Counted from the stretch's first letter, positions 44,622 to 53,511 are shown. The stretch is 64,000 bases of DNA from Polaribacter cellanae (GCF_017569185.1 NZ_CP071869.1:1602001-1666000); one strand, 5' to 3'. The notes: generated by a model not told the origin, from the sequence alone. Numbers and translations are program-made.

Positions 44622-44660
44622 GATTTTAAATTATAGACACGGATTTCACAGATTTTCACT
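44622..44660 (+). repeat. left inverted repeat of GxxExxY cassette
   Basis: A 39-bp sequence starting GATTTTAAATTATAGACAC and ending GATTTTCACT. Its reverse complement recurs at 45196-45234 with only two mismatches. A degenerate direct copy containing CAGATTTCACAGATT lies at 44734-44759. Confidence 0.8.
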
Positions 44661-44733
44661 AATAAATTTGGCTAAAACAAAGCTTTTTATAAATTGATGA
44701 AAATATATTTTGCAGAGTAATAAATTAGATAAA

Positions 44734-44759
44734 AGACCCAGATTTCACAGATTTACACT
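44734..44759 (+). repeat. degenerate direct copy of the GxxExxY repeat
   Basis: AAGACCCAGATTTCACAGAT then TTACACT resembles bases 15-39 of the left repeat (AGACACGGATTTCACAGATT). It lies between the left repeat and the GxxExxY start. Confidence 0.6.
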
Positions 44760-44810
44760 GCTAATTATATTGTAGTTTTTATAAAAATTCTCGCAAATAA
44801 ATAATCGAAT

Positions 44811-45185
44811 ATGAATAAATTACTATACAAAGAAGATACTTATAAGATTATTGGAATTTGTATGGAAGTTCATAATGAATTAGGAAAAGGTTTTAGTGAA
44901 GTTGTTTATGGAGATGCTTTAGAAATTGAGTTTATAGATAATAATATTAGTTATACAAGAGAGAAAAAATTCAACATTAATTATAAAGGAAATATTTTGG
45001 CTCATCAATATAAATCTGATTTTATAATTGATGATAAAATAGTTTTGGAAATAAAAGCCATACAATGTTTAACTTCTGCTCACACAAAGCAAACATTAAA
45101 TTATTTAGCAGTCTCAAAATTAAAAATTGGTTTATTAATTAATTTCGGAGAAGATAGTTTAAAATATAATAGAGTAATTTTATAA
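44811..45185 (+). CDS. GxxExxY protein (PDDEXK_3 family)
   Basis: 124 residues. The naming motif GFSEVVY is at 27-33, and a PD-(D/E)xK-like core is seen with D70 (SDFIID), E80 and K82 (LEIKA). Nuclease-like folds of this family are frequent in Bacteroidetes but no biochemical function is settled to my knowledge. The gene is enclosed by 39-bp inverted repeats, which suggests it moves or is maintained as a cassette. It stands between map and a methyltransferase gene, with no partner gene. Confidence 0.92.
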   Translation: MNKLLYKEDTYKIIGICMEVHNELGKGFSEVVYGDALEIEFIDNNISYTREKKFNINYKGNILAHQYKSDFIIDDKIVLEIKAIQCLTSAHTKQTLNYLAVSKLKIGLLINFGEDSLKYNRVIL

Positions 45186-45195
45186 CACAATCATC

Positions 45196-45234
45196 AGTGA
45201 AAATCCGTGAAATCTGTGTCTATAATTTAAAATC
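45196..45234 (-). repeat. right inverted repeat of GxxExxY cassette
   Basis: Reverse complement of the 44622-44660 repeat with two swapped purines. It starts 11 bases after the GxxExxY stop and ends 13 bases before the methyltransferase start. Confidence 0.8.
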
Positions 45235-45247
45235 GCATAAATAATTC

Positions 45248-46015
45248 ATGTCTATATCTAAATTTGTCCTAAATACAATTCCAAGACCCATTCTAATAAA
45301 GGCTAGTTATTTGGTGCGCCCTATAATTGCCTGGTATTTAAAAGGTAATAATTTTACAGACCCAATAGATGGTAGAAGTTTTAAGAAATTTTTACCTTAT
45401 GGATATGGAAAACAAAGAGAAAATGCTTTATCTCCTTCTACATTATCATTAGAAAGACATCGATTAATGTGGCTTTTTTTGAAGGATGAAACCCATTTTT
45501 TTACTTCAACAAAAGAATTAAAAGTATTACATATTGCACCAGAACAGTGTTTTTTAGATATTTTTAGGAAACAGAAAAACTTAAAGTATATCACTTCCGA
45601 TTTAGAATCGCCAATTGCAGATGTTAAGGCAGATATTTGCGACTTACCTTTTAAAGACAATGAATTTGATATTGTTTTTTGCAATCATGTTTTAGAGCAC
45701 ATTCCAAACGATACCAAAGCCATGCAAGAATTATATAGAGTTTTAAAGCCTGGTGGTTTTGGCATTTTTCAAATTCCACAAGATCTTTCAAAAGAAAAAA
45801 CTTTTGAAGACGATTCTATAACAAACCCAAAAGAACGTGCTAAAATCTTTGGCCAATATGATCATGTAAGAATTTACGGACGAGATTATTTTAACAAATT
45901 ACGTTCCATTGGTTTTACGGTAAACGAAGTAGATTATACAAAAAAAATCGCCCCAGAAGAAATGGAACGATTTTGTTTAATGAAGAACGAAATTCTTCCT
46001 GTATGTTACAAATAA
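45248..46015 (+). CDS. class I SAM-dependent methyltransferase
   Basis: 255 residues. Rossmann core with motif I altered to LHIAPEQCFLDIF, acidic loop ITSDLESP, then DIVFCNHVLEHIPND and ELYRVLKPGGFGIFQIP, the Methyltransf_11 signatures. The N terminus is basic with a hydrophobic patch and could touch the membrane. Substrate unknown. Its TAA stop abuts, without a base between, the stop of the convergent TPR-like gene. Confidence 0.9.
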   Translation: MSISKFVLNTIPRPILIKASYLVRPIIAWYLKGNNFTDPIDGRSFKKFLPYGYGKQRENALSPSTLSLERHRLMWLFLKDETHFFTSTKELKVLHIAPEQCFLDIFRKQKNLKYITSDLESPIADVKADICDLPFKDNEFDIVFCNHVLEHIPNDTKAMQELYRVLKPGGFGIFQIPQDLSKEKTFEDDSITNPKERAKIFGQYDHVRIYGRDYFNKLRSIGFTVNEVDYTKKIAPEEMERFCLMKNEILPVCYK

Positions 46016-47296
46016 TTAATTAAATTTCCTTAAATAATCTACCATTTTTTCCAAAGATTCTGTTCCTTTTACAATTTTACCATCTTTTAATATTTGGTAT
46101 TTTCCATCCTCTAGCTTTACTACTTTCGAGTTTCCTTCGTAGTTAGCTATTGCGTCTTTAAGATCGTCTACTTTCGTTCCATTTTGGTTGAGCCAAACTC
46201 TTTCATTTTCTTTTATAGCCTCTATTTTGTTATTATGGAAAGCTCCTAAATATTTATATTTAGAATTTGCAGGCGACACAGTTCCATCTACAGAAAATAA
46301 ATAGGCATTAATGTTATAATCGTCTTCTACATATAAAGGATGAACTCCTCCACCCAAATGGCCTCCGAAAATATACCATTCTTTTTCTATTTTAACTTCT
46401 CCATCTTTATTATATTTACGAATAATATCTCCTTTCTTTAAAGTTTTTAATAAATCTTTTTGGTTAGAAACCTTTACAACTTTTTTTACATTTAAATCGT
46501 AAATCATAGGTTCGTAAGAATTATTTGGATAGGTTACCAACCTGCCATTAGATCTTGGCAACATAACTTCTCCAAAATGTGTAGAAATAGAATTAAAATC
46601 TGACGGATTTGGCAACATATTTCCTGTACCTTTATAGGTGTTGAAATAGAAAATTTTATTAGGATCTTCTTTTTTGTTCTGTAAAACTATATAACCTTCG
46701 AAACTAATTCCATAAGGAAACTCGGAAGCTTCAACAACAATACTGCCAACATCGTTTATTACTCCAAACTTACCTTCTTTGCTATAAAGAGCGTAATTAT
46801 TTTTATTAAAACTATATATACTATCAACCTTTATAGCAAGTTTTTCTGAAGCTGCTTTCCAAACTGTTTTTAAAGAATCTATTCTTTGTAGTTCTTTCTC
46901 CTTTTTAATTCGCTCTGCTTCTATTCTTTTTTCTTCTGCAATTTGCAATTCTAACTCCTCGTTAATAGTTACAAACAAATCTAATTGTTGCTGGTACATA
47001 TCAGATTTCCTATTTTTAGATACTAGAAAAAATTGTTTCGAATATTTTTTTGCTTCTCTATAATTTTCCAATTCAAAATAAATTCTAGAACCTAAACTTG
47101 CAATTTCTGGCGAAGTTATAGTATCCATATATTTCATTGCTTTCTCGAAGAGCGACAATGCTTCTTTGTAATTTATACTTTCTTCTATAACAGAATTTGC
47201 TCTTTTAATATAAACATTTGCAATATCTAAATTAGATTGAGCATATGACATCGAAAATGTTATAACGCAACAAAGCGTTAGTAGTATTTTTTTCAT
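46016..47296 (-). CDS. secreted TPR-like protein of unknown function
   Basis: 426 residues. A signal peptide (ILLTLCCVITFSMSYAQ) is followed by TPR-like helices (about 22-110: YKEALSLFEKAMKYMD, YFELENYREAKKYSKQF), a charged coiled coil (~115-150) and a long beta-rich part with GVINDVGSIVVEA and YQILKDGKIV strands that recall WG-type repeats. It is probably periplasmic or on the surface. I do not recognise a specific family. Downstream of apbE on the same strand but with a 73-base gap. Confidence 0.72.
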   Translation of the reverse strand: MKKILLTLCCVITFSMSYAQSNLDIANVYIKRANSVIEESINYKEALSLFEKAMKYMDTITSPEIASLGSRIYFELENYREAKKYSKQFFLVSKNRKSDMYQQQLDLFVTINEELELQIAEEKRIEAERIKKEKELQRIDSLKTVWKAASEKLAIKVDSIYSFNKNNYALYSKEGKFGVINDVGSIVVEASEFPYGISFEGYIVLQNKKEDPNKIFYFNTYKGTGNMLPNPSDFNSISTHFGEVMLPRSNGRLVTYPNNSYEPMIYDLNVKKVVKVSNQKDLLKTLKKGDIIRKYNKDGEVKIEKEWYIFGGHLGGGVHPLYVEDDYNINAYLFSVDGTVSPANSKYKYLGAFHNNKIEAIKENERVWLNQNGTKVDDLKDAIANYEGNSKVVKLEDGKYQILKDGKIVKGTESLEKMVDYLRKFN

Positions 47297-47369
47297 AATA
47301 GTTTAAGATTTCCCCTTTGTAAGTTATGCAATATAACAAAAATAGTATTTAAATTGGTTAATTAAATAC

Positions 47370-48362
47370 CTACTTGTAGGTATAATTTGTAAATTCTTCT
47401 AAATTTCCATCTTTATTTAAGTAAATAAGAATTACACTTATGGTTGAATTGTTTTTAATAAAATCTTTTGTTTTTTCTAAACCCATAGCCATAAAAGCAG
47501 TTGCATAACCATCTACATCTGCACAATCTAAATTTGCAATTACAGATGCACTTAATAAATTACTTTCTAAAGCATAGCCTGTTTTCGGGTTAATGGTGTG
47601 TACATATTTTTTTCCATTGTTTGCAATTCTAAATTTTCTATAATTCCCAGAAGTTGCCATAGATTTATTTGATAGATTTAAAATTTTATAACCAGCATTA
47701 GAATTGCTTTTTATTGGATCTACTAATTTAATAACCCAAGGTTTTCCTTTCTTTTTAGTTCCTTTTGCACGAATTTCTCCACCAATTTCTACTAAATAAT
47801 TCGAAATATGTTTACTTTCTAAAAAACGTGCAATTACATCAATACCAAATCCTTTTCCAATAGAGTTAAAGTCTAAATAAATTGCAGGGTCTTGTTTTAC
47901 AACTTTATTATTTAAAACATCTACTTTATCTAAACCAACAAGTTTCATCTGTTTTACAATCTCCTCTTTTGTTAGATCATTTTTTTCTTTTTTGGGTCCA
48001 AACCCCCAAGCATTTACTAAATTACCCACTGTTGGATCAAAAAACCCGTTTGTTTCTTTATAAATTCTTTTCGATTTTTTAAAAATTTCTTTAAAATATT
48101 TATCTACTATAACAGTGGTGTCTCCACTATTTATTTTTGAAATATCTGATTTCGGCATATAAGTAGAAACGGATTTATTTACCAAGCGAAATAAACTATC
48201 TATCGATTTTTGATAATTCTTAGGAGCATCTAAGTAAGTTATCTTATAAGTGGTTCCGAATACAAACCCTTTTAAAGTAAAATCTTCATTTTTAATCTCA
48301 TTTTCGCATGAGGTTAGTAATAAAAATACTAACAGAGAAAGGGAGAAACTGTATGTTTTCAT
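47370..48362 (-). CDS. apbE: FAD:protein FMN transferase, lipoprotein
   Basis: 330 residues with lipobox LLTSC (Cys19). ApbE attaches FMN covalently to Thr in periplasmic flavoproteins such as Na+-NQR and Rnf subunits. Signatures: FGTTYKITY, STYMPKSDISKIN, YLDFNSIGKGFGID, EIGGEIRAKG, MATSGNYR and HTINPKTGYA, with the Mg-binding Asp in DVDGYATAFMAMG. A minus-strand TATTTTTG box lies 20 bases upstream. Nqr genes, its usual neighbours, are not in the window. Confidence 0.95.
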   Translation of the reverse strand: MKTYSFSLSLLVFLLLTSCENEIKNEDFTLKGFVFGTTYKITYLDAPKNYQKSIDSLFRLVNKSVSTYMPKSDISKINSGDTTVIVDKYFKEIFKKSKRIYKETNGFFDPTVGNLVNAWGFGPKKEKNDLTKEEIVKQMKLVGLDKVDVLNNKVVKQDPAIYLDFNSIGKGFGIDVIARFLESKHISNYLVEIGGEIRAKGTKKKGKPWVIKLVDPIKSNSNAGYKILNLSNKSMATSGNYRKFRIANNGKKYVHTINPKTGYALESNLLSASVIANLDCADVDGYATAFMAMGLEKTKDFIKNNSTISVILIYLNKDGNLEEFTNYTYK

Positions 48363-48381
48363 AATTATAAAATCTAAGCTA

Positions 48382-48389
48382 CAAAAATA
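48382..48389 (-). promoter_or_regulatory. TATTTTTG box for apbE
   Basis: Minus-strand TAnnTTTG match 19 bases before the apbE ATG, in the divergent region shared with the OmpA gene. Confidence 0.5.
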
Positions 48390-48445
48390 ATATATAATTT
48401 TTTCATAAATTATTGATATTACCCCTTTTTATTCATTGATTTTGT

Positions 48446-48453
48446 TAAATTTG
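48446..48453 (+). promoter_or_regulatory. TAAATTTG box for OmpA-family gene
   Basis: Plus-strand TAnnTTTG match about 30 bases before ATG 48485. Confidence 0.55.
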
Positions 48454-48484
48454 TGGGAATAATAAATCATTAAGTTTAAAAATA

Positions 48485-49330
48485 ATGAAGAAAATATCGT
48501 TAGTATTATTATCCGTAGTTTTGGCTAGTTCATGTGTATCTAAGAAAGAATTTGCAGCATTACAAACGGAAAAAGAAAATACAGAAAAAGAATTACTTGC
48601 TGTAAAAACCAATTTACAGAAGTGTTTAATTGAGAAAGAAAAAGAAGATAGTAAAGTTTTTGCTTTGCAAGAACAGGTAAAATACTTAAAAGAAGATAAA
48701 AAATCTGCTTTAAAACAAGTGGAAAATTTAACTGTTTTAACACAATCTTCGTCTGATAATATTAAAACTGTAATTTCTCAATTAAGTGAGAAAGACAAGT
48801 ATATTAATGGAATTAGAAAAGCAATGACTCAGAAAGATTCTATTAACTTGGCTATTAAATACCATTTAACGAGAAATTTAACGGATGGTATACAAGATAA
48901 AGATATCGAAGTAAATGTTGAAAAAACTGTTGTTTTTATTTCTATCTCAGACAAATTATTGTTTAAAAGTGGAAGCTATAACGTAACAGACAATGCTTAC
49001 ACGGTTTTAGAAAAAATCGCAAAAGTTATTAAAGACCAGCCTCAAATGGAGGTAATGATTGAAGGACATACAGATCCAACTCCAATTAAGAGAAATTTAA
49101 TACAAGATAACTGGGATTTATCTGCTTTAAGAGCAACTTCTATTACTCGTATTTTACAATACAAATTTGGGGTTAAGCCAGAGCGTTTAATTGCTGCTGG
49201 TAGAAGCCAATATGTACCTTTGGTAGAAAACAATTCTCCTGAAAACATGGCGAAAAATAGAAGAACAAAAATTATTATTATGCCTAAATTAAATCAATTT
49301 TTTGATTTGTTAGAGCAAGATGCTAAATAA
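48485..49330 (+). CDS. OmpA-family peptidoglycan-binding lipoprotein
   Basis: 281 residues. Lipobox LASSC (Cys17), a long coiled coil (about 22-105), then an OmpA C-terminal domain with IEGHTDPTPIKRN, ALRATSITRIL, RLIAAGRSQYVP and the closing NRRTKIIIMP. The domain clamps diaminopimelate in peptidoglycan, so the protein links the outer membrane or envelope to the wall. It has its own promoter box and a strong terminator. Confidence 0.94.
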   Translation: MKKISLVLLSVVLASSCVSKKEFAALQTEKENTEKELLAVKTNLQKCLIEKEKEDSKVFALQEQVKYLKEDKKSALKQVENLTVLTQSSSDNIKTVISQLSEKDKYINGIRKAMTQKDSINLAIKYHLTRNLTDGIQDKDIEVNVEKTVVFISISDKLLFKSGSYNVTDNAYTVLEKIAKVIKDQPQMEVMIEGHTDPTPIKRNLIQDNWDLSALRATSITRILQYKFGVKPERLIAAGRSQYVPLVENNSPENMAKNRRTKIIIMPKLNQFFDLLEQDAK

Positions 49331-49352
49331 TTTTTAGCTTTTTAAAAAACGT

Positions 49353-49380
49353 AAAAAACCACTCTAAGAGTGGTTTTTTT
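49353..49380 (+). terminator. terminator after OmpA-family gene
   Basis: AAAAAACCACTCT pairs with AGAGTGGTTTTTT; stem of G-C-rich CCACTC/GAGTGG flanked by A and T runs, 22 bases after the stop. Confidence 0.85.
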
Positions 49381-49404
49381 ATGCTTTCATTTAAAACAAA
49401 GATA

Positions 49405-49549
49405 AGACTGTTTGAAAAAATTTATTGAATACTTTTTTCTATAGCACATTCTAAATTTTAAGAAAAGCCATCATTTTTAGCACAAATATGATGGTTTTTA
49501 GTGTTTTGTCAACCAAAAAATAATTTGAATTTTACTTTTCAAACAGCCT
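49405..49549. mobile_element. MITE-like element with 14-bp terminal inverted repeats
   Basis: AGACTGTTTGAAAA at 49405-49418 and TTTTCAAACAGCCT at 49536-49549 are inverted copies with 13 of 14 matches. The 145-bp interior has no coding capacity but holds an AGCCATCAT/ATGATGGTT stem (49474-49497). This fits a non-autonomous transposon. No target-site duplication was found by eye. Confidence 0.55.
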
Positions 49550-49581
49550 CTTTATGTAGAGTTGTAATCGCTAAAAGAAAA

Positions 49582-50259
49582 CTATTTCTTTTCAATAATT
49601 TTATCTAATTTTCTTATTTCTTCGTTATACTCTTCAATAGCCGCATCTATTTTTCCTTTTTTAATCTCTTCGTTAAATTCTTCGATTGCTGCTTCATGCA
49701 TTTTTGTGTATTCTTTTACAGTTTTATTTAATTCTTCTTTTAAATCGTCGAATTGTTCTATAACTTCTTCTAAGTTTTTTTTCATTTCTTGTTCAGAAGC
49801 TTCTTTATCGTCTATTAATTCTTTGTATTTTTTCTGAACGTCTACAACATTTTCTACCACATCTTTAGTTCTTAACCAAACAGGAATTGTGTTTCCTAAA
49901 TTAGCTATTCTGTAGTTTATGTTTTTAATACGTTGTGCAGTGGTAAGGTTTTTAAACTTTCTCATTACTGCCAATTCATAGTTTACGACAGTATAATCTT
50001 TCCAATCGTCGAAAGCAGCAATACCTTTAGAATCTAAATCGTAAGTGATAGAAGTACCATCTTTCATCTTGTAAGTTCGGGTTTTAACTTCTTCTTCCAC
50101 TTCTTCTTCCTTAATATTATTCGTCTTAGCTTCTATATTCTCAGAAATTTCTGACTTTGCTTCGGATGCTTTTTTATTTCCATTGTTACATGAAACTAAC
50201 ATAAAACTAAAAACTGTTAATGCAGTTGCAAATAATTTAATTGAATTCATTTTCATCAT
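49582..50259 (-). CDS. coiled-coil lipoprotein of unknown function
   Basis: 225 residues with lipobox MLVSC (Cys24). An acidic low-complexity stretch (SEAKSEISENIEAKTNNIKEE) leads to a globular part (TYKMKDGTSITYDLDSKGIAAFDDW, IPVWLRTKDVVENV), then a long charged coiled coil to the C terminus. It is probably a periplasmic or surface lipoprotein. I do not recognise the family. It sits alone between the MITE-like element and the truB operon. Confidence 0.75.
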   Translation of the reverse strand: MMKMNSIKLFATALTVFSFMLVSCNNGNKKASEAKSEISENIEAKTNNIKEEEVEEEVKTRTYKMKDGTSITYDLDSKGIAAFDDWKDYTVVNYELAVMRKFKNLTTAQRIKNINYRIANLGNTIPVWLRTKDVVENVVDVQKKYKELIDDKEASEQEMKKNLEEVIEQFDDLKEELNKTVKEYTKMHEAAIEEFNEEIKKGKIDAAIEEYNEEIRKLDKIIEKK

Positions 50260-50382
50260 CTTTATCCTTTTTAATTAATAATTACGACACAAAATTATAT
50301 GAACAACAAGCCTAAGCTTAACACAAATAAATTTATTATGGACTCTTTAAGGTTTCTCTTAGAGTGATTAAGAAATATGGAA

Positions 50383-51075
50383 TTAATTTTCTTTTAAATT
50401 CTGAATAAATTCTTCTAAAGAAAGGGCTTTATCTACAGAAAAATCTCCAATTTTTGTTCTCCTTAATGTTGATAAATGAGCGCCTGAGTTGAGTGCTTTT
50501 CCATAATCGAAAGCGATGGAACGAATGTAAGTTCCTTTGCTACAAACGATTCTAAAATCTACTTTTGGTAAGTTAACGTTAGTAATTTCAAATTCCGAAA
50601 CAGTTACAGTTCTTGCTTTAATTTCTGTAGTTTCTCCTTTTCTTGCCAATTCGTACAAACGTTTTCCGTCTTTTTTAATTGCTGAAAAAATAGGTGGTTT
50701 TTGCTGAATTTTACCGATAAATTGTTGGGTAGTTTCTTCTAATAATTTTTTAGAAATATGATCTATTGAATAGGTTTCGTTTATTGCTGTTTCTAAATCG
50801 TAACTTGGTGTGGTTGCACCAACTGTAAAGGTTCCAGTATATTCTTTAATTTGCCCTTGATAGGTATCGATTTCTTTGGTTTGCTTTCCTGTACAAATAA
50901 TTAACAAACCTGTGGCTAGAGGGTCTAAAGTTCCTGCATGACCCACTTTAATTTTTTTGAGTTTAAAACGCTGTTTAATTTCCCAACGCAATTTATTTAC
51001 GACTTGAAAAGAGGTCCAATTTAGTGGTTTATCAATCAATAAAACTTGTCCGTTTTTGTAATCTTCTTCAGTCAT
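50383..51075 (-). CDS. truB: tRNA pseudouridine(55) synthase
   Basis: 230 residues. TruB makes pseudouridine 55 in the T-loop of tRNAs. The catalytic Asp51 is in VGHAGTLDPLATG; GKQTKEIDTYQGQIKEY, QKPPIFSAIK and CSKGTYIRSIA also match. It is shorter than gamma-proteobacterial TruB because the C-terminal PUA domain is absent, usual for Bacteroidetes. Last gene of the ftsX-DUF3098-uppP-truB operon. Confidence 0.96.
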   Translation of the reverse strand: MTEEDYKNGQVLLIDKPLNWTSFQVVNKLRWEIKQRFKLKKIKVGHAGTLDPLATGLLIICTGKQTKEIDTYQGQIKEYTGTFTVGATTPSYDLETAINETYSIDHISKKLLEETTQQFIGKIQQKPPIFSAIKKDGKRLYELARKGETTEIKARTVTVSEFEITNVNLPKVDFRIVCSKGTYIRSIAFDYGKALNSGAHLSTLRRTKIGDFSVDKALSLEEFIQNLKEN

Positions 51076-51100
51076 TTATTTGCTGAAATTTAAAGTTTTA

Positions 51101-51895
51101 TTAATTTAATAATGCATAGCCAATTGCAATACTTCCTACAATTGCACAATAGATCGAAAAGTAAGAAAGTTTGCTTTTCTTTACTAAAGAAATCATCCAT
51201 TTACAAGCAAATAAACCAGCCAAAAAAGCGGTAACAAAACCTATTAAAATCGGAATCATTTGCGAGGATTCGAAATTTAAATCTCCACTTAAAACATCTT
51301 TTCCTATTTTACCAAATATTAATGGAACAACCATTAAGAAAGAAAAACGAGCAGCTCTAGTTCTATCGATTCCTAATAAAACGGATGTAGAGATGGTTGC
51401 TCCAGATCTAGAAATTCCTGGCAACATTGCTATTGCTTGTGAGATTCCAATAATTACGGAGTTCGAAAAAGAGACTTTTTTATTTGTTTCTTTTGCTTTA
51501 TCTGCCAATAATAACAACAAAGCCGTTAAAATTAACATACAACCCACTAACAATATTTTTCCTCCGAAAAAAGACGCTAACTCTTCTTCGAAAAGTAAAC
51601 CCACAACTACAGCAGGAATCATAGAAATAATAATTTTTAAAGAAAATTTAAATTCTTCGTTCCACTTAAACTGAAACAATCCTCTAAAAATTTCAATAAT
51701 TTCTTTTCTAAAAATTACAATGGTACTTAATGCTGTGGCAAAATGTAAAACAACTGTAAACGTTAGGCTTTCTTCTGGTACAGAGGTGTCTCCTAAAATG
51801 GCTTTTGCCAATTCTAAATGTCCGCTTGAAGAGACTGGTAAAAACTCTGTTAAGCCTTGTATAATTCCAAGGATAATTGCTTCTAAAATATCCAT
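51101..51895 (-). CDS. uppP: undecaprenyl-diphosphate phosphatase
   Basis: 264 residues, about eight membrane spans. UppP (BacA) dephosphorylates undecaprenyl pyrophosphate to recycle the cell-wall lipid carrier; it confers bacitracin tolerance when abundant. The two signature loops GLTEFLPVSSSGHLE (with Glu17 and Ser/His) and LPGISRSGATIS are intact. Two bases separate it from DUF3098 and 25 from truB. Confidence 0.97.
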   Translation of the reverse strand: MDILEAIILGIIQGLTEFLPVSSSGHLELAKAILGDTSVPEESLTFTVVLHFATALSTIVIFRKEIIEIFRGLFQFKWNEEFKFSLKIIISMIPAVVVGLLFEEELASFFGGKILLVGCMLILTALLLLLADKAKETNKKVSFSNSVIIGISQAIAMLPGISRSGATISTSVLLGIDRTRAARFSFLMVVPLIFGKIGKDVLSGDLNFESSQMIPILIGFVTAFLAGLFACKWMISLVKKSKLSYFSIYCAIVGSIAIGYALLN

Positions 51896-51897
51896 TC

Positions 51898-52140
51898 TTA
51901 TTTATTAGGATTTGCTAATATTGCGTAAATCTCAATTCCCAAACCAATAATAACCAACGTTGGTGCTAAACGAATTCGATGCCAATTGTAAATTTCTTCG
52001 TTAAAAACTTCAAGACTATCACTACCTCCACCTGCCATAAAAATAAAGCCTAAAGAGATAAAAACAAGACCCACTACCATAATAATATAGTTCTTTTTGC
52101 CAAATAAAAATTCTGGTTTTTTAATATTTTCGTTTTCCAT
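51898..52140 (-). CDS. DUF3098 membrane protein
   Basis: 80 residues with two membrane spans (YIIMVVGLVFISLGFIFMAGG and TLVIIGLGIEIYAIL) joined by a loop containing FNEEIYNWHRIRLAP, the DUF3098 signature. Unknown role; it is nearly always encoded between ftsX and uppP in Bacteroidetes, as here, which suggests an envelope or division function. Spacing is four bases from ftsX and two from uppP. Confidence 0.92.
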   Translation of the reverse strand: MENENIKKPEFLFGKKNYIIMVVGLVFISLGFIFMAGGGSDSLEVFNEEIYNWHRIRLAPTLVIIGLGIEIYAILANPNK

Positions 52141-52144
52141 ATAA

Positions 52145-53023
52145 TTAATAATAAAGTTCGTCTGTTCGTAAATTTAAGAAACGTTGTGTAGCAAAAAATG
52201 TACTTAACCAAGTAATTAAAAATGCTATGATTAAAACACCAACCGCTAAATAAGATAAAGAAAGGTAATCTTTTAGCAAACCTAGGCTTGGTGCAAATTT
52301 ATTTGCATAGTAAATTACCACTGCTAAGCCAATTAATGCTAAAAAAGCACCAATAAAGCCTAATTTTATACTTCGCCAAATAAAAGGTTTTCTAATAAAA
52401 CTTTTTGTTGCCCCAACCATTTGCATGGTTTTTATATTAAATCTTTTAGAGTAAATTGATAATCGAATAGAACTATTAATTAAAATAATTGCTACCAAAC
52501 CAAAGAAACCACTTAAAATTAACAACCAAAAACTAATTCTTTTAATGTTTTTTGTTATTAAATTTATGAGTAATTTATCGTAAGTTACCTCTGCCACAAA
52601 TGCATTTTTTAGAAATCGAGTTTCTAATTCCTGCATTTTTTCTGGTGTTACGAATGCCGCTTTTAAATAAATATCTATTCCGTTTTTTAATGGATTTTCG
52701 CCAACAAACTTCATAAAATCTTCGCCAATTTCTTTGCTATAATTCTTTGCTGCTTGTTGTTTAGAGGTGTAAATAATTCTTTTTGTGAATTCTTCTTTTT
52801 GTAGAGATTCTTTAAAGCTATTTATTTGTTTTCTACTTACATTGTCTTTTAAAAACAATGTAATTGCTACTTTTTCTTTTACTCGATTGGCAACTAAAGA
52901 AGATTTTAAAAGAACAAAACCTAAAATTCCTACCATAAAGAGTACCAAAGCAATACTTATTACCACAGAAATGTAAGAAGATGCTAAACGTCTTTTTTGA
53001 TAAGATTCGAACTTTGTAGCCAT
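52145..53023 (-). CDS. ftsX: cell division protein FtsX
   Basis: 292 residues with the FtsX layout: short cytosolic N terminus, membrane span (ISVVISIALVLFMVGILGFV), periplasmic domain of ~110 residues, then three spans, with MQMVGATKSFIRKPF between. FtsX pairs with the ATPase FtsE to activate wall hydrolases during division. ftsE is not adjacent, as is usual in this phylum. First gene of the ftsX-DUF3098-uppP-truB operon. Confidence 0.95.
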   Translation of the reverse strand: MATKFESYQKRRLASSYISVVISIALVLFMVGILGFVLLKSSLVANRVKEKVAITLFLKDNVSRKQINSFKESLQKEEFTKRIIYTSKQQAAKNYSKEIGEDFMKFVGENPLKNGIDIYLKAAFVTPEKMQELETRFLKNAFVAEVTYDKLLINLITKNIKRISFWLLILSGFFGLVAIILINSSIRLSIYSKRFNIKTMQMVGATKSFIRKPFIWRSIKLGFIGAFLALIGLAVVIYYANKFAPSLGLLKDYLSLSYLAVGVLIIAFLITWLSTFFATQRFLNLRTDELYY

Positions 53024-53095
53024 TCGTACTATTTTTTTAATGGTGCAAGATAATAATTAGCGAGCATTTGACAGTGTTCGTTAGCAGTATTTTAA

Positions 53096-53497
53096 CTAAT
53101 CTCTTTCTTGACACAATTCTATTAAAACACTATTGGTAGTTTTTGGGTGTAAAAATGCGACTAGTTTGTTGTCTGCTCCTATTTTTGGTTCTTTATTTAA
53201 AACCACAAAGCCTTCTTTTGTAAGTCTTTCTATTTCTGCTTTTATATTAGAAACTGCAAATGCAATGTGATGAATTCCCTCTCCTTTTTTATCTATAAAT
53301 TTTGCAATAGCGCTTTCTGGATTCGTGGCTTGTAAGAGTTCTATTTTATTAGGTCCAGATTTAAAAAATGATGTTTTTACACCTTCAGAAGCTACTTCTT
53401 CTAATTTGTAATGTGGTTTTCCAAAAAGTGAAGCAAATAATGTATTTGAGGTTTCTAAATCTTTTACGGCGATTCCAATATGTTCTATTTTTTTCAT
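53096..53497 (-). CDS. mce: methylmalonyl-CoA epimerase
   Basis: 133 residues of vicinal-oxygen-chelate fold. KIEHIGIAVKDLE gives the first metal His, IELLQATNPES a Glu, GEGIHHIAFAVSN the second His and VLIELCQ the last Glu. It interconverts (R)- and (S)-methylmalonyl-CoA in propionate metabolism. It lies downstream of the DUF5689 gene but after a terminator. Confidence 0.94.
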   Translation of the reverse strand: MKKIEHIGIAVKDLETSNTLFASLFGKPHYKLEEVASEGVKTSFFKSGPNKIELLQATNPESAIAKFIDKKGEGIHHIAFAVSNIKAEIERLTKEGFVVLNKEPKIGADNKLVAFLHPKTTNSVLIELCQERD

Positions 53498-53511
53498 AGT
53501 GTAAAAATAGA

